Source: Acetobacter sp.
Lineage (GTDB): Bacteria > Pseudomonadota > Alphaproteobacteria > Acetobacterales > Acetobacteraceae
DNA length: 64,000 bases
Reading direction: 5' to 3'
Assembly: GCA_012517935.1 (NCBI GenBank)
Contig: JAAYUA010000055.1
Coordinates: 1-64,000, forward strand
Shown one piece after another: positions 50,285 through 61,012 of this stretch (within the stretch, counting starts at the first letter, position 1; every line of letters begins with the position of its first letter). The translations under genes were made by a program, and so were the position numbers. Below the pieces are notes generated by a model. The model was given only the letters and a program-made list of their open reading frames with translations, was not told the DNA's origin and did not search any database.

Positions 50285-52945
50285 TCAATACAGCCCCCCC
50301 ATTCCGATGTCACCCCCGGACTCAGGAGCCGCAGGCGCGGTTTTCGTACTCTCGGCATGTCCGGGTGCGCCCGGCAACGCTGTTGCGCCACCGTCATCCA
50401 TATCGCTTTCCGATCCCGCGATGTTTTCCGCACCTGTATCAGCAGCCGTCAACTGACCACTGCCCGCCGTGCCCGTAAAGTCAGCACTGAAGCCCGGTGT
50501 CTGATCTTCGCGGAATGCATCAATGGCCAGACCCATTCCAGTATCATACTGAACCAGCATCAGAGATTCCGGCATCCGGAAATCGACTTTCGGTCTGTTC
50601 GCCAGCGCGGCCTGCATCACCCGATTCCAGATCGGCGCCGCGATCCGACCACCGGTTTCCCCCTTCCCCAATGTTTTTGGAGTATCGAAACCGACCCAGA
50701 CAACAGTTACGATATCGGCGGAATATCCAGCGAACCAGGCGTCATTGAAGTTCTGTGAAGTCCCGGTCTTTCCGGCGATCGGATGAGTGATCCCGACGCC
50801 CGCACTGCGCCCCGTGCCACGACGAATCACATCTTGCAGCATTGTCGTGATCTGAAAGGCGCTTTCGGGAGATGTAATGCGTGTCCGGCTGTCCTTCAGT
50901 CGCGGCAAGGCATCCGGACTGACTGGAGCCCCATCAGCATGATCGGCATCAACTTTCGCGGTCTCAGTCTCTCCATCGCTGGATGGGAAAATCGCATCAG
51001 GACCATTCGCGTCCTGAGGCGGCGCTTCCGTCAGGGTCAGACCTTCCCGGCGCCATAGGATGTTACCATTCCGGTCGCGAACATCATCGATCAATGTGGG
51101 CGTGACTTTCACGCCTCCGGCAGCGATGGAGGCGTAAGCCCCGGCTTCTTTCAGAACTGTTGTTTCAACCGCTCCCAGCGCTGCTGGCAAGACATGCGGC
51201 ATGGAGTCAACGAGACCGATCTCCTGAGCCAGATCCGCAACATTTTTGATACCAATATGTGCAGCCAGACGGATCGTCACCAGATTGCGGGATTCACGCA
51301 ACGCGTCATGCAGCGTCGTCGGACCCCAGAAATCCTTCTCGTAGTTATTTGGATGCCAGTCACCATATGAGACCGCTGAATCCAGAAATTTCTGGGAGGG
51401 CGATATCCCGCGCTCCATCGCCGTCAGATAGACAAAAGGCTTGAATGAAGAGCCCGGCTGACGCAACGCCTGCGTGGCGCGATTGAACTGCGATTCTGCA
51501 AAGGACCATCCACCTACCATGGCCAGAACCCGACCGGTTCGGACATCCATGGTCACGAGTGCACCTTCCACTTTCGGGATCTGATGCAAGCTGACAGTCG
51601 TCTCTCCCGCACGTGGACTGATCATAACCAGATCCCCCGCCTGCAGCGGATGCGATGAGGTCCATTTCAGATCATGCGCCAGAATAGTCCCGGTCTGGCT
51701 CTGACCATCTGCACGCCAGCCGACACTTCCCGTCTTTGGAGCCAACACAACCGCCAGACGCCATTGCGGCAACATGCCCGGTGGAGCATCTGCTCCGGCA
51801 AGAGCCTTGCTCCACACTTCCGTTCCAGAAGACGCACTGATCCCGTCAAGATGACCCGAAGCGCCGCGCCAGCCTGCGTGCCCACGGTCATAAGATTCCA
51901 GACCATCACGAAGAGCCGTTTCAGCCACCTGCTGTAATGCCGGATCAAGGCTGGTATGGACCTCCAGCCCTCCTTCCATGGTCTGCTGCAAGCCATAACG
52001 CCCCATCAGCTCACGACGGACGCTTTCGGCGAACCATTCGGAACCCGGCATCGGTCCTGTCTGACGAGCTGTTTTCGCCATCAGGGGCTCGGCCTTGGCC
52101 TCCGCTTCAGCCTGACGGGAGATCCAGCCAAGTTCAGCCATTTCGCCCAGAATCGTATTGCGTCTGGAGCGTGCTGCATCCGGATAACGGAACGGATTAT
52201 AATTCGTCGGTGATTTGGGCAGCGCCGCAAGAAACGCCGCTTCAGCATCATCAAGCTGATCGAGAGGTTTATCGAAATATGTCTGTGCAGCGGCGCCAAT
52301 GCCATAGGCACCGTTCCCCAGATAAATCTCATTCAGATAAATCTCGAGGATTTTTTCCTTGGGCAGAACCTGTTCGATTCTCAGCGCAAGAAGGGCTTCG
52401 CGCGCCTTGCGTTCGATGGATACCGCATTCGAACCCAGCAGCATGATCCGGGCAACCTGCTGCGTGATGGTGGAAGCACCAATCGGTCGATGTCCGCGAC
52501 CACGCAGCACATCGGTCAGGCCTGCTCGCAAAATCGCAAGGGGATCAACGCCAGCATGTGTCCAGAATTTATGGTCTTCCGCAGCCAGAAATGCATCCTG
52601 AACACGTTTGGGCACTGCCGTGATCGGCACGAACACCCGGCGTTCGGCCGCAAGAGCAGCCATCACCCGATCATCACCTGCATAAATGCGGCTCATGACC
52701 GGCGGTTCATATGACCGCAGACCGTCAACAGTCGGAAGCCCGCTAACAATATGTTCGTATCGGTTGAAAACCAGACCACCCGCAGCGACACTGCCAAGCA
52801 GGACGACAGCCAGACTGCCGCCCAGCACAGTACGCCACCCACGGAAACGCGGCCTCTGCGGCACAAACCTGCGCCCCTGCGAAGGTCCGTTGCGGGAGCT
52901 GTTATCTTCCTGATCCGGTGGCATCAAGGAATCACGATCGCTCAT
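50285..52945 (-). CDS. mrcA: Class A penicillin-binding protein 1A
   Basis: FLAAEDHKFWTHAGVDPLAILRA, GASTITQQVARIMLL, RQPGSSFKPFVYLTA, GKTGTSQNFNDAWFAGYS. Confidence 0.95.
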   Translation of the reverse strand: MSDRDSLMPPDQEDNSSRNGPSQGRRFVPQRPRFRGWRTVLGGSLAVVLLGSVAAGGLVFNRYEHIVSGLPTVDGLRSYEPPVMSRIYAGDDRVMAALAAERRVFVPITAVPKRVQDAFLAAEDHKFWTHAGVDPLAILRAGLTDVLRGRGHRPIGASTITQQVARIMLLGSNAVSIERKAREALLALRIEQVLPKEKILEIYLNEIYLGNGAYGIGAAAQTYFDKPLDQLDDAEAAFLAALPKSPTNYNPFRYPDAARSRRNTILGEMAELGWISRQAEAEAKAEPLMAKTARQTGPMPGSEWFAESVRRELMGRYGLQQTMEGGLEVHTSLDPALQQVAETALRDGLESYDRGHAGWRGASGHLDGISASSGTEVWSKALAGADAPPGMLPQWRLAVVLAPKTGSVGWRADGQSQTGTILAHDLKWTSSHPLQAGDLVMISPRAGETTVSLHQIPKVEGALVTMDVRTGRVLAMVGGWSFAESQFNRATQALRQPGSSFKPFVYLTAMERGISPSQKFLDSAVSYGDWHPNNYEKDFWGPTTLHDALRESRNLVTIRLAAHIGIKNVADLAQEIGLVDSMPHVLPAALGAVETTVLKEAGAYASIAAGGVKVTPTLIDDVRDRNGNILWRREGLTLTEAPPQDANGPDAIFPSSDGETETAKVDADHADGAPVSPDALPRLKDSRTRITSPESAFQITTMLQDVIRRGTGRSAGVGITHPIAGKTGTSQNFNDAWFAGYSADIVTVVWVGFDTPKTLGKGETGGRIAAPIWNRVMQAALANRPKVDFRMPESLMLVQYDTGMGLAIDAFREDQTPGFSADFTGTAGSGQLTAADTGAENIAGSESDMDDGGATALPGAPGHAESTKTAPAAPESGGDIGMGGLY

Positions 52946-53232
52946 TTCCGGCTTCCTCCTGCCTGACACGAAAGGGAAGAAGGAAAGCAGATCAACAAAG
53001 GCATACAGGGCACCTGCAACGCACAGAACATAGTCAATATGTAGCACTCACGCGTTCGGACGTCGCCCCCCGGCGAAAACAGCATCCGAAAACGGGTCGG
53101 AAACACGGATTCACGTGATGATCACCACCCTTGCCTGCCCCGTTTTCTTCGAGGCGCAATTCTCAGACAGCGTCATCAGAGCAGTTCCGTTCCATCATGA
53201 ATGTACCACACATAAGACTCCCACATCATATT

Positions 53233-53709
53233 TCACGATTTAACGGCGTTATTTGCAGCTTTTTGTAAACGCGGTGAGGTTGGCGACGTCAGACTGGAAA
53301 ACCACGTGATCAGATGCCCATCCCGACCAATAAGATATTTATAGAAATTCCACCGAGGCCGCGAAAAAACTCCCCCTTCATGCGCCAGCCAACGAAACAG
53401 CGGAGCAGCTTCTGCTCCCTTCACGTCCGTTCTGGCAGCCATGGGGAAGCTGACACCATAATTGCGGCGACAAAATGCCCCGATCTGCGCGGAAGTCCCC
53501 GGTTCCTGTTTTCCGAACTGATTGCAGGGCACGCCCAGAACGATCAACTCCCCTTCAAAATGCTGCCAGAGTTCCTCCAGCCCGCGATATTGTGGAGTGA
53601 AACCACATTCTGAAGCCGTATTGACGATCAGAACCGGCTTGCCGCGCCAAGCTGCGAGATCAAGGACCCCACCTTCCAATCCCGGCAGACTGAAATCCCA
53701 AGCATTCAT
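53233..53709 (-). CDS. Glutathione peroxidase
   Basis: VLIVNTASECGFTPQYRGLEEL, VLGVPCNQFGKQEPGT, WNFYKYLIGRDG. Confidence 0.93.
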   Translation of the reverse strand: MNAWDFSLPGLEGGVLDLAAWRGKPVLIVNTASECGFTPQYRGLEELWQHFEGELIVLGVPCNQFGKQEPGTSAQIGAFCRRNYGVSFPMAARTDVKGAEAAPLFRWLAHEGGVFSRPRWNFYKYLIGRDGHLITWFSSLTSPTSPRLQKAANNAVKS

Positions 53710-53852
53710 GTCAAAGAAATCTCCTTTATCTCAGGCTCCACGACATATTGGACGGGAGAAAGCTTGCAAGTCTGATGCCTACCCTCATAACGATGAAAGA
53801 TTGGGCGGGTAGGATCGCAGCATATGTTCTGCCCGAAACGGAGACATGACAC

Positions 53853-55094
53853 GTGGCAGACTTGCGCGGACTGGCCGGACTCATCCTGCTTTTGATGATC
53901 GGCATACTTTTTTCCCGGAACCGCAGCGCCATCCAGCCTCGTATCATTTTCGGAGCCCTGGCCCTGCAAACCGGAATCGGCGCGCTGGTCCTCTTCATTC
54001 CATGGGGGCGACGTCTTCTTCACGCTGTTTCCGATGGCGTGAACCTTGTCCTGCAATGCGGCATGCAGGGTGTCGCCTTTCTGTTCGGACCTCTGGTCTC
54101 AGGCAAAATGCAGGATCTGTTCCCTGCGAACTCCTTCATCTTCGCGCTGCAGGTGCTCCCTGAAATCATTTATGTCAGCGCACTGATCGCTGTTCTTTAT
54201 CACACTGGCCTTATGCAGCGTTTCGCGGAAATCACCGGAATAATCATCAGCCGGATCATTGGCACCAGTGTGGCCGAATCCTTTTCCGCCGTCATCACAA
54301 TCTTTATCGGGCAAAGCGAGATGCCCATTGCCATCGCACCATGCCTTGGACTGATGACCGAGACTGAAATCTTCACTGTCATGTGCAGCGGAACCGCATC
54401 CGTGACGGGGTCCGTGCTTGCCGGATATGCTGGGCTGGGCGTGCCCATGGATTATCTTCTGGCGGCCTCTTTCATGGCCATTCCCGGAGGACTGCTCTAC
54501 GCACGCATTCTGATGCCGGATCAGGAAAAACCACTCATCACCGACATGCGCGGCATTTCCACCGGCACGGAACGCGGCAGTATTTTCGAGGCAATCGCAT
54601 CGGGAGCAATGGCCGGGATGAAGGTCGCGGTTGCCGTTGCCGCCACACTCATCGCCTTTATCGGCCTGATCGCCCTTCTGGATATGCTGCTCGCCAATGT
54701 TGGCGGAATGATCGGCCATCCCGAACTGTCACTGGCCAATATTTTCGGCCTGATCTTTTCCCCATTGGCATGGATTATCGGAATCCCATGGGAAGAAGCT
54801 GGCACAATCGGCACAATCCTTGGGCAGAAAATGGCCTTCAACGAATTTGTGGCCTATGTCTCGCTCTCTCCCATGATCCATAATGCAACACTTTCACCGC
54901 ATAGTATCGCCATTACTTCTTTTGCATTATGCGGTTTCTCCAATCTGTCCTCGGCCGGGATTCTGATCGGAGCCTTTGGAAGCGTCGCGCCAGAGCGCAG
55001 GTCCTGGATTGCGCGCAATGCCGTGCGCGCCATTCTCGCAGGTTCGCTGTCCAATCTCACCAGTGCAACAATTGCAGGACTATTTCTGGCATAG
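53853..55094 (+). CDS. Concentrative nucleoside transporter (NupC/CNT family)
   Basis: FFIFALQVLPEIIYVSALIAVLYHTG, FIGQSEMPIAIAPCL, GTASVTGSVLAGYAGLGVPMDYLLAASFMAIPGGL, FALCGFSNLSSAGILIGAFGSVAPERR. Confidence 0.92.
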   Translation: MADLRGLAGLILLLMIGILFSRNRSAIQPRIIFGALALQTGIGALVLFIPWGRRLLHAVSDGVNLVLQCGMQGVAFLFGPLVSGKMQDLFPANSFIFALQVLPEIIYVSALIAVLYHTGLMQRFAEITGIIISRIIGTSVAESFSAVITIFIGQSEMPIAIAPCLGLMTETEIFTVMCSGTASVTGSVLAGYAGLGVPMDYLLAASFMAIPGGLLYARILMPDQEKPLITDMRGISTGTERGSIFEAIASGAMAGMKVAVAVAATLIAFIGLIALLDMLLANVGGMIGHPELSLANIFGLIFSPLAWIIGIPWEEAGTIGTILGQKMAFNEFVAYVSLSPMIHNATLSPHSIAITSFALCGFSNLSSAGILIGAFGSVAPERRSWIARNAVRAILAGSLSNLTSATIAGLFLA

Positions 55095-55137
55095 ATATGA
55101 TTCAGAAACAGGACAGACGCAAAAAATCTGACTATAC

Positions 55138-55749
55138 ATGTCAATAGCCCGAGGTAACGTCTCGTTACCCCGACTGTCTGGAGTGCATGCCGTGCTACGA
55201 TCATCTCCGATTGCTCCGCTAGCTTTCAGCGCAGCCGTGCTCTCCAGCCTGTCCGTTATGCAGCCCTGTCTGGCCGCAACGGACGCACACCTCCCACCAG
55301 CCAGTTCCGGAACCGAGCAGGCAACGCCACAAACAGTTTCGGACGACAAGGTGTCCTTCACCGCATCCAGCATCAGTCTTGGTCCGGGATATGTGTGGGG
55401 ACACGGCATTCTGCATTATCGTGGCGTCGATTATGCAATCACGGTCAGCGGTGGTGGTGCTCCCGGAGTCGGCTATTCGCATCTTTGCGCCGAAGGAACG
55501 ATCACCGGTCTGAATTCCGTCGACAACTTTGACAGCACATTCTGGGCTGTCAGCGCGGAAGCAACCGCAGGTCAGGGCAGCGGCGTGATGGCGCTCCAGA
55601 ATGCCAGAGGTGCGGAAATGCACCTCGACACATCAGCAAGCGGAGTGCGTCTGGCAGCGGAAGCATCGCGCCTCCGCTTCCGGCTGACAGGTCCGGCCAA
55701 AAAGCCGATCAGCAGCTTCTCTTGCAAAACGCAGCAACACAGGGCCTGA
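55138..55749 (+). CDS. Secreted hypothetical protein
   Basis: N-terminal signal-like segment (AFSAAVLSSLSVMQPCLAATDA); glycine/aromatic-rich GPGYVWGHGILHYRGVDYAITVSGGG core. Confidence 0.6.
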   Translation: MSIARGNVSLPRLSGVHAVLRSSPIAPLAFSAAVLSSLSVMQPCLAATDAHLPPASSGTEQATPQTVSDDKVSFTASSISLGPGYVWGHGILHYRGVDYAITVSGGGAPGVGYSHLCAEGTITGLNSVDNFDSTFWAVSAEATAGQGSGVMALQNARGAEMHLDTSASGVRLAAEASRLRFRLTGPAKKPISSFSCKTQQHRA

Positions 55750-55758
55750 AAACCCTGT

Positions 55759-56895
55759 TCACATAGCCGGAAAGAATGTTCCTCCCATTATCGGGACAGG
55801 GACACCTGTTGTTCCGGGGAACGACAGAGGCAGACTGTAACGCGATCTGACCGCCAGAAAGCCAAAACATTGAGCTTCAAGGGCGTCCCCGTTCCATCCG
55901 AACTGATCCACCGGCACGACTTCTGCAGACAGCGCGCGTTTCAATGCCGCCATCATTGCAGGATTGCACCGACCACCACCGCAAATCAGCCATCTGCGAG
56001 GAGAGTCCGGTAAAGACAGTGCCGCAACAGATTCCGCAGTCAAAGCCGTCAGGGTCGCAGCGCCATCTTCTGGTGACAGATCTGAAATCTGTTCAAGAAA
56101 AGTATGAAAATGCTGTCGATCCAGGGATTTCGGCAGCGGCTGCGCAAAAAACGAATGCGCAAGAAAACGCGCCAGATGTGTTTCTGACACTGTTCCCGCC
56201 AATGCCAAACGCCCATCAACATCGCAGGGCGTGCCTGTATGTCGCAAAGCCCAGTCGTCCAGCAGCGCGTTGCCCGGGCCCGTATCTCCGGCGAGAATCG
56301 ATGTTTCCCGCCCGGCTGTGGAAGGACCGATCCAGGTCACATTCGCCACCCCCCCGATGTTCAGAAAAGCCACCGGCAACGCCAGATGCTCCGCCAGAGC
56401 AGCGTGATAAACAGGAACAAGCGGCGCACCCTGCCCGCCTGCTTTCACATCCGCCGAACGAAAATCAGCGACCACATCGACACCGGTGCACCGGGCAAGA
56501 AGATTGGCATCCCCGATCTGCCAGGTCAGACCTTGATCAGGTGCATGCAGCACTGTCTGCCCATGAAAACCGATCAGATCAGCTTTCATCCCGACTTGTG
56601 CCGTCACGGCCTCCACAGCCATCACATGACGCATGGTCAAGTCATGAATGATCGTCTGCAAATCGGGATCTTCAGGCCCGACGCCCGGCAGATGCGCAGA
56701 GGCACGATCAAGCAAGGCACGCAGACGCCGACGCAACGCCGGATCATAAGGCAATGTCAGCGACGGTCCATCAGACCGCACGGTTATGCCATCCGTCTCC
56801 AGCCACGCAGCATCCACCCCATCCAGAGAGGTCCCGCTCATCAGGCCAATGACTTTCAGGAACGGCCGAACAGTCTCTTGCGACTCAGACATCAC
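55759..56895 (-). CDS. anmK: Anhydro-N-acetylmuramic acid kinase
   Basis: VIGLMSGTSLDGVDAAWLETDG, GFHGQTVLHAP, TWQIGDANLLA, NIGGVANVTWIG, ICGGGRCNPAMM. Confidence 0.95.
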   Translation of the reverse strand: MMSESQETVRPFLKVIGLMSGTSLDGVDAAWLETDGITVRSDGPSLTLPYDPALRRRLRALLDRASAHLPGVGPEDPDLQTIIHDLTMRHVMAVEAVTAQVGMKADLIGFHGQTVLHAPDQGLTWQIGDANLLARCTGVDVVADFRSADVKAGGQGAPLVPVYHAALAEHLALPVAFLNIGGVANVTWIGPSTAGRETSILAGDTGPGNALLDDWALRHTGTPCDVDGRLALAGTVSETHLARFLAHSFFAQPLPKSLDRQHFHTFLEQISDLSPEDGAATLTALTAESVAALSLPDSPRRWLICGGGRCNPAMMAALKRALSAEVVPVDQFGWNGDALEAQCFGFLAVRSRYSLPLSFPGTTGVPVPIMGGTFFPAM

Positions 56896-56943
56896 GTCAC
56901 CGCCGCATCATGACATCTGAGCATCGTGCATTCTTCTCCCGAA

Positions 56944-56978
56944 AACAGAAAAGCCGGGACAAACAGCCCGGCTTCTCC
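56944..56978 (-). terminator. Terminator of trxA
   Basis: Minus: AGAAGCCGGG-ctgtttgt-CCCGGCTTTTCTG. Confidence 0.75.
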
Positions 56979-57003
56979 ATTCATATCAGATCGTTCGCTC
57001 TCT

Positions 57004-57330
57004 TCAGACAGCGCTTTCCACCCACTGCTTGAGCTGGCTTTTCGGCAGGGCTCCAACCTTCGTGTTCACGGCCTGACCGTCCTTGAACATGATCAATGTC
57101 GGGATGCCACGAACACCAAACTTGTTCGGTGTCTCCGGGTTGTCGTCAATATTGACCTTCACAACCTTCACTTTGCCTTCCATTTCGGATGCAATTTCAT
57201 CAAGGGCTGGAGCGATCATTTTGCACGGACCGCACCATTCGGCCCAGAAATCGACCAGCACAGGCCCTTCAGCCTTCAGAACGTCATTCTCGAAAGAGCT
57301 GTCTGTTGCTGCAACGGTCTTTTCACTCAT
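57004..57330 (-). CDS. trxA: Thioredoxin
   Basis: [35 protein letters not shown]. Confidence 0.97.
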   Translation of the reverse strand: MSEKTVAATDSSFENDVLKAEGPVLVDFWAEWCGPCKMIAPALDEIASEMEGKVKVVKVNIDDNPETPNKFGVRGIPTLIMFKDGQAVNTKVGALPKSQLKQWVESAV

Positions 57331-57449
57331 CGTTCTCTCCTTGGGCCCAATCGGACCGGAATGGTTCCGGCTTTTGAAAACCAGATTTGTAAACGACACT
57401 TGGTGCGTCCGCGCTCAGGGTCAAGACCCGACGCGCAACTCTCCACGCT

Positions 57450-58538
57450 TCAACGCAGAATCTGGCCGATCACCTGTGCAGTATAATCCATGACGGGAAT
57501 GATCCGGCCATAATTGATCCGTGTCGGGCCGATCACTCCAATCGCACCGACAATCCGGTTCTCTTCATTGCGGGCCGGCGCCACCACCATGGCCATACCT
57601 GACACGCCGAACAGGCCGCTTTCCGCGCCAATGAAAATTCTCACTCCTTCTGATTCTTCCGCCAGCTCCAGAAGCCGCAACATCGATTCCTGCGTTTCGA
57701 GACGTTCAAAAAGCATCTGGATTGTAGAAAGTCTCTCGGTTCCGGTGACATCAGCCAGAAGCTGCCCCTGCCCCCTCACGATCAACGTGCCTCCCCGGCT
57801 GCTGCCTCCGCCCCATGTCGCAAGACCGCTTTCCACCACTTCCGCAGTCAATTGATCAAGTTCACTCTGATTGGCAGTCATTTCATCACTGACGACCCGC
57901 CGAAGCTCTTCCAGCGTCTGACCGGCGCCACGCGCATTCAGGTAATTCGCGGCCTGAGTCAGTGCCGATGGCGGCATCCCTGCCGGGGTCTCGATCACCC
58001 GGTTTTCGACGCGACCATCAAGTCCGACCAGAACAACCAGCGCCCGATTCGGTCCCAGTGCCACGAATTCGATATGTTTCACACCGCCTTCATTTTTCGG
58101 CGCAAGAACAAGACTGGCCGCCCGCGACAGACCGGAGAGCATGCTCGATGCCTCCGTCAAAGTGTCCTCCAACGACCGACCGCGCGCTTCCAGCTTTCCA
58201 GCGATGGATCGACGTTCTTCATCGCTCAGACTGCCAAACTGCAGCATGCCATCGACAAACAGACGCAAACCTTTTTCCGTCGGAAGACGACCGGCGGATG
58301 TATGTGGCGAAAACAGCAGGCCTGCTCCGGTCAAATCAGCCATCACGTTGCGAATCGTCGCAGGAGAAACTGCGAACGGCAGATTCCGGGAGAGTGTCTG
58401 ACTGCCAACGGGACTTCCCGTGGCGACATATTGCTCCACCACTTCGCGCAAAATGGTCGCAGCCCGGGTATCGAGCCCCCCGGCAGGCCTTCCGCTCACG
58501 TTATGGACAAGATCCGTCGCAAGTTTCTTTCTGACCAT
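57450..58538 (-). CDS. hrcA: Heat-inducible transcription repressor HrcA
   Basis: [84 protein letters not shown]. Confidence 0.95.
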   Translation of the reverse strand: MVRKKLATDLVHNVSGRPAGGLDTRAATILREVVEQYVATGSPVGSQTLSRNLPFAVSPATIRNVMADLTGAGLLFSPHTSAGRLPTEKGLRLFVDGMLQFGSLSDEERRSIAGKLEARGRSLEDTLTEASSMLSGLSRAASLVLAPKNEGGVKHIEFVALGPNRALVVLVGLDGRVENRVIETPAGMPPSALTQAANYLNARGAGQTLEELRRVVSDEMTANQSELDQLTAEVVESGLATWGGGSSRGGTLIVRGQGQLLADVTGTERLSTIQMLFERLETQESMLRLLELAEESEGVRIFIGAESGLFGVSGMAMVVAPARNEENRIVGAIGVIGPTRINYGRIIPVMDYTAQVIGQILR

Positions 58539-58662
58539 GACCTTTGTTGCTCTCCCCCACAGCTTTCATGAAGCCATCAGCCTCATATTCCCTCGATCAG
58601 GGTGGCCACACACATTCTGCCGGGCTATGCGGGCACCCGACAAGTTTCAAGGAGTCTATCTG

Positions 58663-59397
58663 ATGCGTCCGTCCGGTCGTGCCCCCGATGCCATGCGTCC
58701 CGTCATTATCGAAACCGGTATCGTACGCCATGCGGAAGGTTCGGCCATGATACGTGTCGGCGGAACAGAAGTTCTCTGCACGGCAAGCGTCGAACAGCGC
58801 GTTCCGCCCTTTCTGCGCGGCAAGGGCTCCGGTTGGGTCACGGCAGAATATGGCATGTTGCCACGCGCCACACACTCACGCGGACAGCGGGAAGCCTCCA
58901 AAGGCAAGCAGTCGGGCCGCACGCAGGAAATCCAGCGTCTGATTGGACGTTCCCTTCGCGCTGTGACCGACCTTCGCGCCATGGGAGAAATCTGCATCAC
59001 GATCGACTGCGATGTCATCAATGCAGATGGTGGCACGCGCTGCGCCTCCATCACCGGAGCCTGGGTCGCGTTGCGTCTGGCCCTGGGCGGACTGGTCCGC
59101 AATCGTGTGATCCGCACATTGCCACTGAACGGGCAGATCGCCGCCGTCTCCTGTGGTCTGACGGATGCCGGGGCGGTTCTCGATCTTGATTATGTCGAAG
59201 ATAGCGCAGCACAGGCCGACACAAATTTCGTGCTGACACGCACGGGTGGCATCGTTGAAATTCAGGGCACGGCTGAAGCCACGCCCTTCACCGAAGATCA
59301 GTTCATGACCCTGTTCGGTCTTGCCAGAAACGGTGTGCAAATGCTTTTTTCAGCGCAGGATGAAGCTGTCGCCGCCGCGGAAAGTCAGACACGATGA
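58663..59397 (+). CDS. rph: Ribonuclease PH
   Basis: [72 protein letters not shown]. Confidence 0.96.
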   Translation: MRPSGRAPDAMRPVIIETGIVRHAEGSAMIRVGGTEVLCTASVEQRVPPFLRGKGSGWVTAEYGMLPRATHSRGQREASKGKQSGRTQEIQRLIGRSLRAVTDLRAMGEICITIDCDVINADGGTRCASITGAWVALRLALGGLVRNRVIRTLPLNGQIAAVSCGLTDAGAVLDLDYVEDSAAQADTNFVLTRTGGIVEIQGTAEATPFTEDQFMTLFGLARNGVQMLFSAQDEAVAAAESQTR

Positions 59398-60011
59398 ACA
59401 CATTTTCGCTTCCCCTGCCACAAGGTGGAAAACTGCTTCTGGCCAGCCATAACAAAGGCAAACTGGCGGAATTTTCCACATTACTGGGGCATTATGGGAT
59501 CACTGTTCTTTCTGCGGGAGAAATCGACCTCCCTGAGCCGGAAGAGACAGAAGCCACCTTTGCAGGCAACGCGGCCCTGAAAGCTGTCGCCGCAGCAAAA
59601 GCATCCGGCCTTCCCGCGCTGGCGGATGATTCGGGCCTGTGTGTTGCCGCCCTGAACGGAGATCCAGGAATTTATTCAGCACGCTGGGCCGGGCCGAATA
59701 AAGATTTCGATGCGGCGATGCAGCGCATTATTGACGGCATTGGCTCTGAAAATCCCGCGGCCTGGTTCATCTGTGTCCTGTGTCTGGCGTTTCCCGATGG
59801 CACGACATACAGTTTTGAAGGACGCATTGACGGCACCATAGCTGCTGTTCCACGTGGAACTCTAGGCCATGGCTATGATCCCATTTTCATTCCCGAGCAT
59901 GAAAATCGGACATTTGCTGAAATGACAGAAGCCGAGAAGAACGCAATCAGCCACCGTGCCCGCGCTTTTGCCGCCTTCTCCGCCGCATGTCTGAGTGCTT
60001 CAGGCGACTGA
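59394..60011 (+). CDS. rdgB: Non-canonical purine NTP pyrophosphatase (RdgB/HAM1)
   Basis: [73 protein letters not shown]. Confidence 0.95.
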   Translation: MNTFSLPLPQGGKLLLASHNKGKLAEFSTLLGHYGITVLSAGEIDLPEPEETEATFAGNAALKAVAAAKASGLPALADDSGLCVAALNGDPGIYSARWAGPNKDFDAAMQRIIDGIGSENPAAWFICVLCLAFPDGTTYSFEGRIDGTIAAVPRGTLGHGYDPIFIPEHENRTFAEMTEAEKNAISHRARAFAAFSAACLSASGD

Positions 60012-60021
60012 ACCACTCCCG

Positions 60022-60369
60022 TCAGGCAAAAAACCGCTCATATGTTTCAGGCTTGAAACCGACGAGAATATCCTTCCCTTCCAGAACGGGGCGCTTGATC
60101 ATGGAAGGCTGGGCGATCATCAGGGCAAAGGCCTTATCACGATCAAGTCCGCTGCGTTCTGCTTCCGGCAGCTTCCGAAACGTCGTTCCTGCGCGGTTCA
60201 GCAAGGCTTCCCAGCCTGTGCGCTCAGCCCAGCGGCTGAGCATATCTGCCGTGACACCGGATTTTTTATAGTCGTGGAAACTGTAAGCAATCCCGTGTGC
60301 ATCTAACCATAGGCATGCTTTTTTCATCGTGTCGCAATTTTTGATGCCATAGAGCGTTATTGTGGTCAT
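60022..60369 (-). CDS. ArsC/Spx/YffB-family protein
   Basis: ITLYGIKNCDTMKKACLWLDAHGIAYSFHDYKKSG; KRPVLEGKDILVGF. Confidence 0.9.
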   Translation of the reverse strand: MTTITLYGIKNCDTMKKACLWLDAHGIAYSFHDYKKSGVTADMLSRWAERTGWEALLNRAGTTFRKLPEAERSGLDRDKAFALMIAQPSMIKRPVLEGKDILVGFKPETYERFFA

Positions 60370-60555
60370 GTAATGCTGGGCCTTTAACGTTTATTTACCG
60401 GTAACAAATTTTATAGAGTTTCGTAATTTTTTTCACATTTTAGATTATTGAAACATTTTATTCTCGAGAACACACCACACCTGTTACAAATAAATTACAT
60501 TCTGTTTATATAGCTCAGTGTAAATTTTTTTTGAGCAAGAAGGTCTAGAAGTCAT

Positions 60556-60633
60556 ATGAGATCCCGGGCCGTCATCGCTGGCAATTGTCATGGTGAGAGC
60601 GATTTATCCACAGATATCATGCACCGTAATTAA
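60556..60633 (+). pseudogene. Possible WcbI-like N-terminal remnant (25 codons)
   Basis: MRSRAVIAGNCHGESDLSTDIMHRN*; AVIxGNCxxE resembles WcbI-family N-termini. Confidence 0.25.
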
Positions 60634-60679
60634 AGATTACGCAGGCAGCAAAAATCTCTGAGGAACGCATCCCATACCC

Positions 60680-60985
60680 ATGAGCCAAAATTCTAAAACA
60701 AAAGACGTATTTGGCAGATTTATACGCCCCCTATGGCGGCGCTTCTGGCGACTGATTGAGCAACGCGTCACGCCCTTGGAGCAACGATTAGACATAATAG
60801 AGCAATATCTTGAAACAATGGAAATGCAAATCAATCATTTGAGAGATGATGTTGCCAACCTCAACAGCCATCGCACAGCATCTGAAAGCAAACTGGATAA
60901 TGCCATCAGAACATTACCGGCATATGGTCACTCCGTTCTGGAACTGAAAAAAGCTATTAAAGAAATACAAACTGCACGCTCATGA
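60680..60985 (+). CDS. Hypothetical coiled-coil protein
   Basis: Heptad-rich helix EQRVTPLEQRLDIIEQYLETMEMQINHLRDDVANLNSH; precedes GT2 gene. Confidence 0.55.
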   Translation: MSQNSKTKDVFGRFIRPLWRRFWRLIEQRVTPLEQRLDIIEQYLETMEMQINHLRDDVANLNSHRTASESKLDNAIRTLPAYGHSVLELKKAIKEIQTARS

Positions 60986-61012
60986 AACTGCTGCACAACA
61001 AGCCATTATAAC

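Noticed and set aside
57400-58662. Searched for a CIRCE element (TTAGCACTC-N9-GAGTGCTAA) near hrcA
   Set aside because: No convincing match seen in the hrcA-rph intergenic region.
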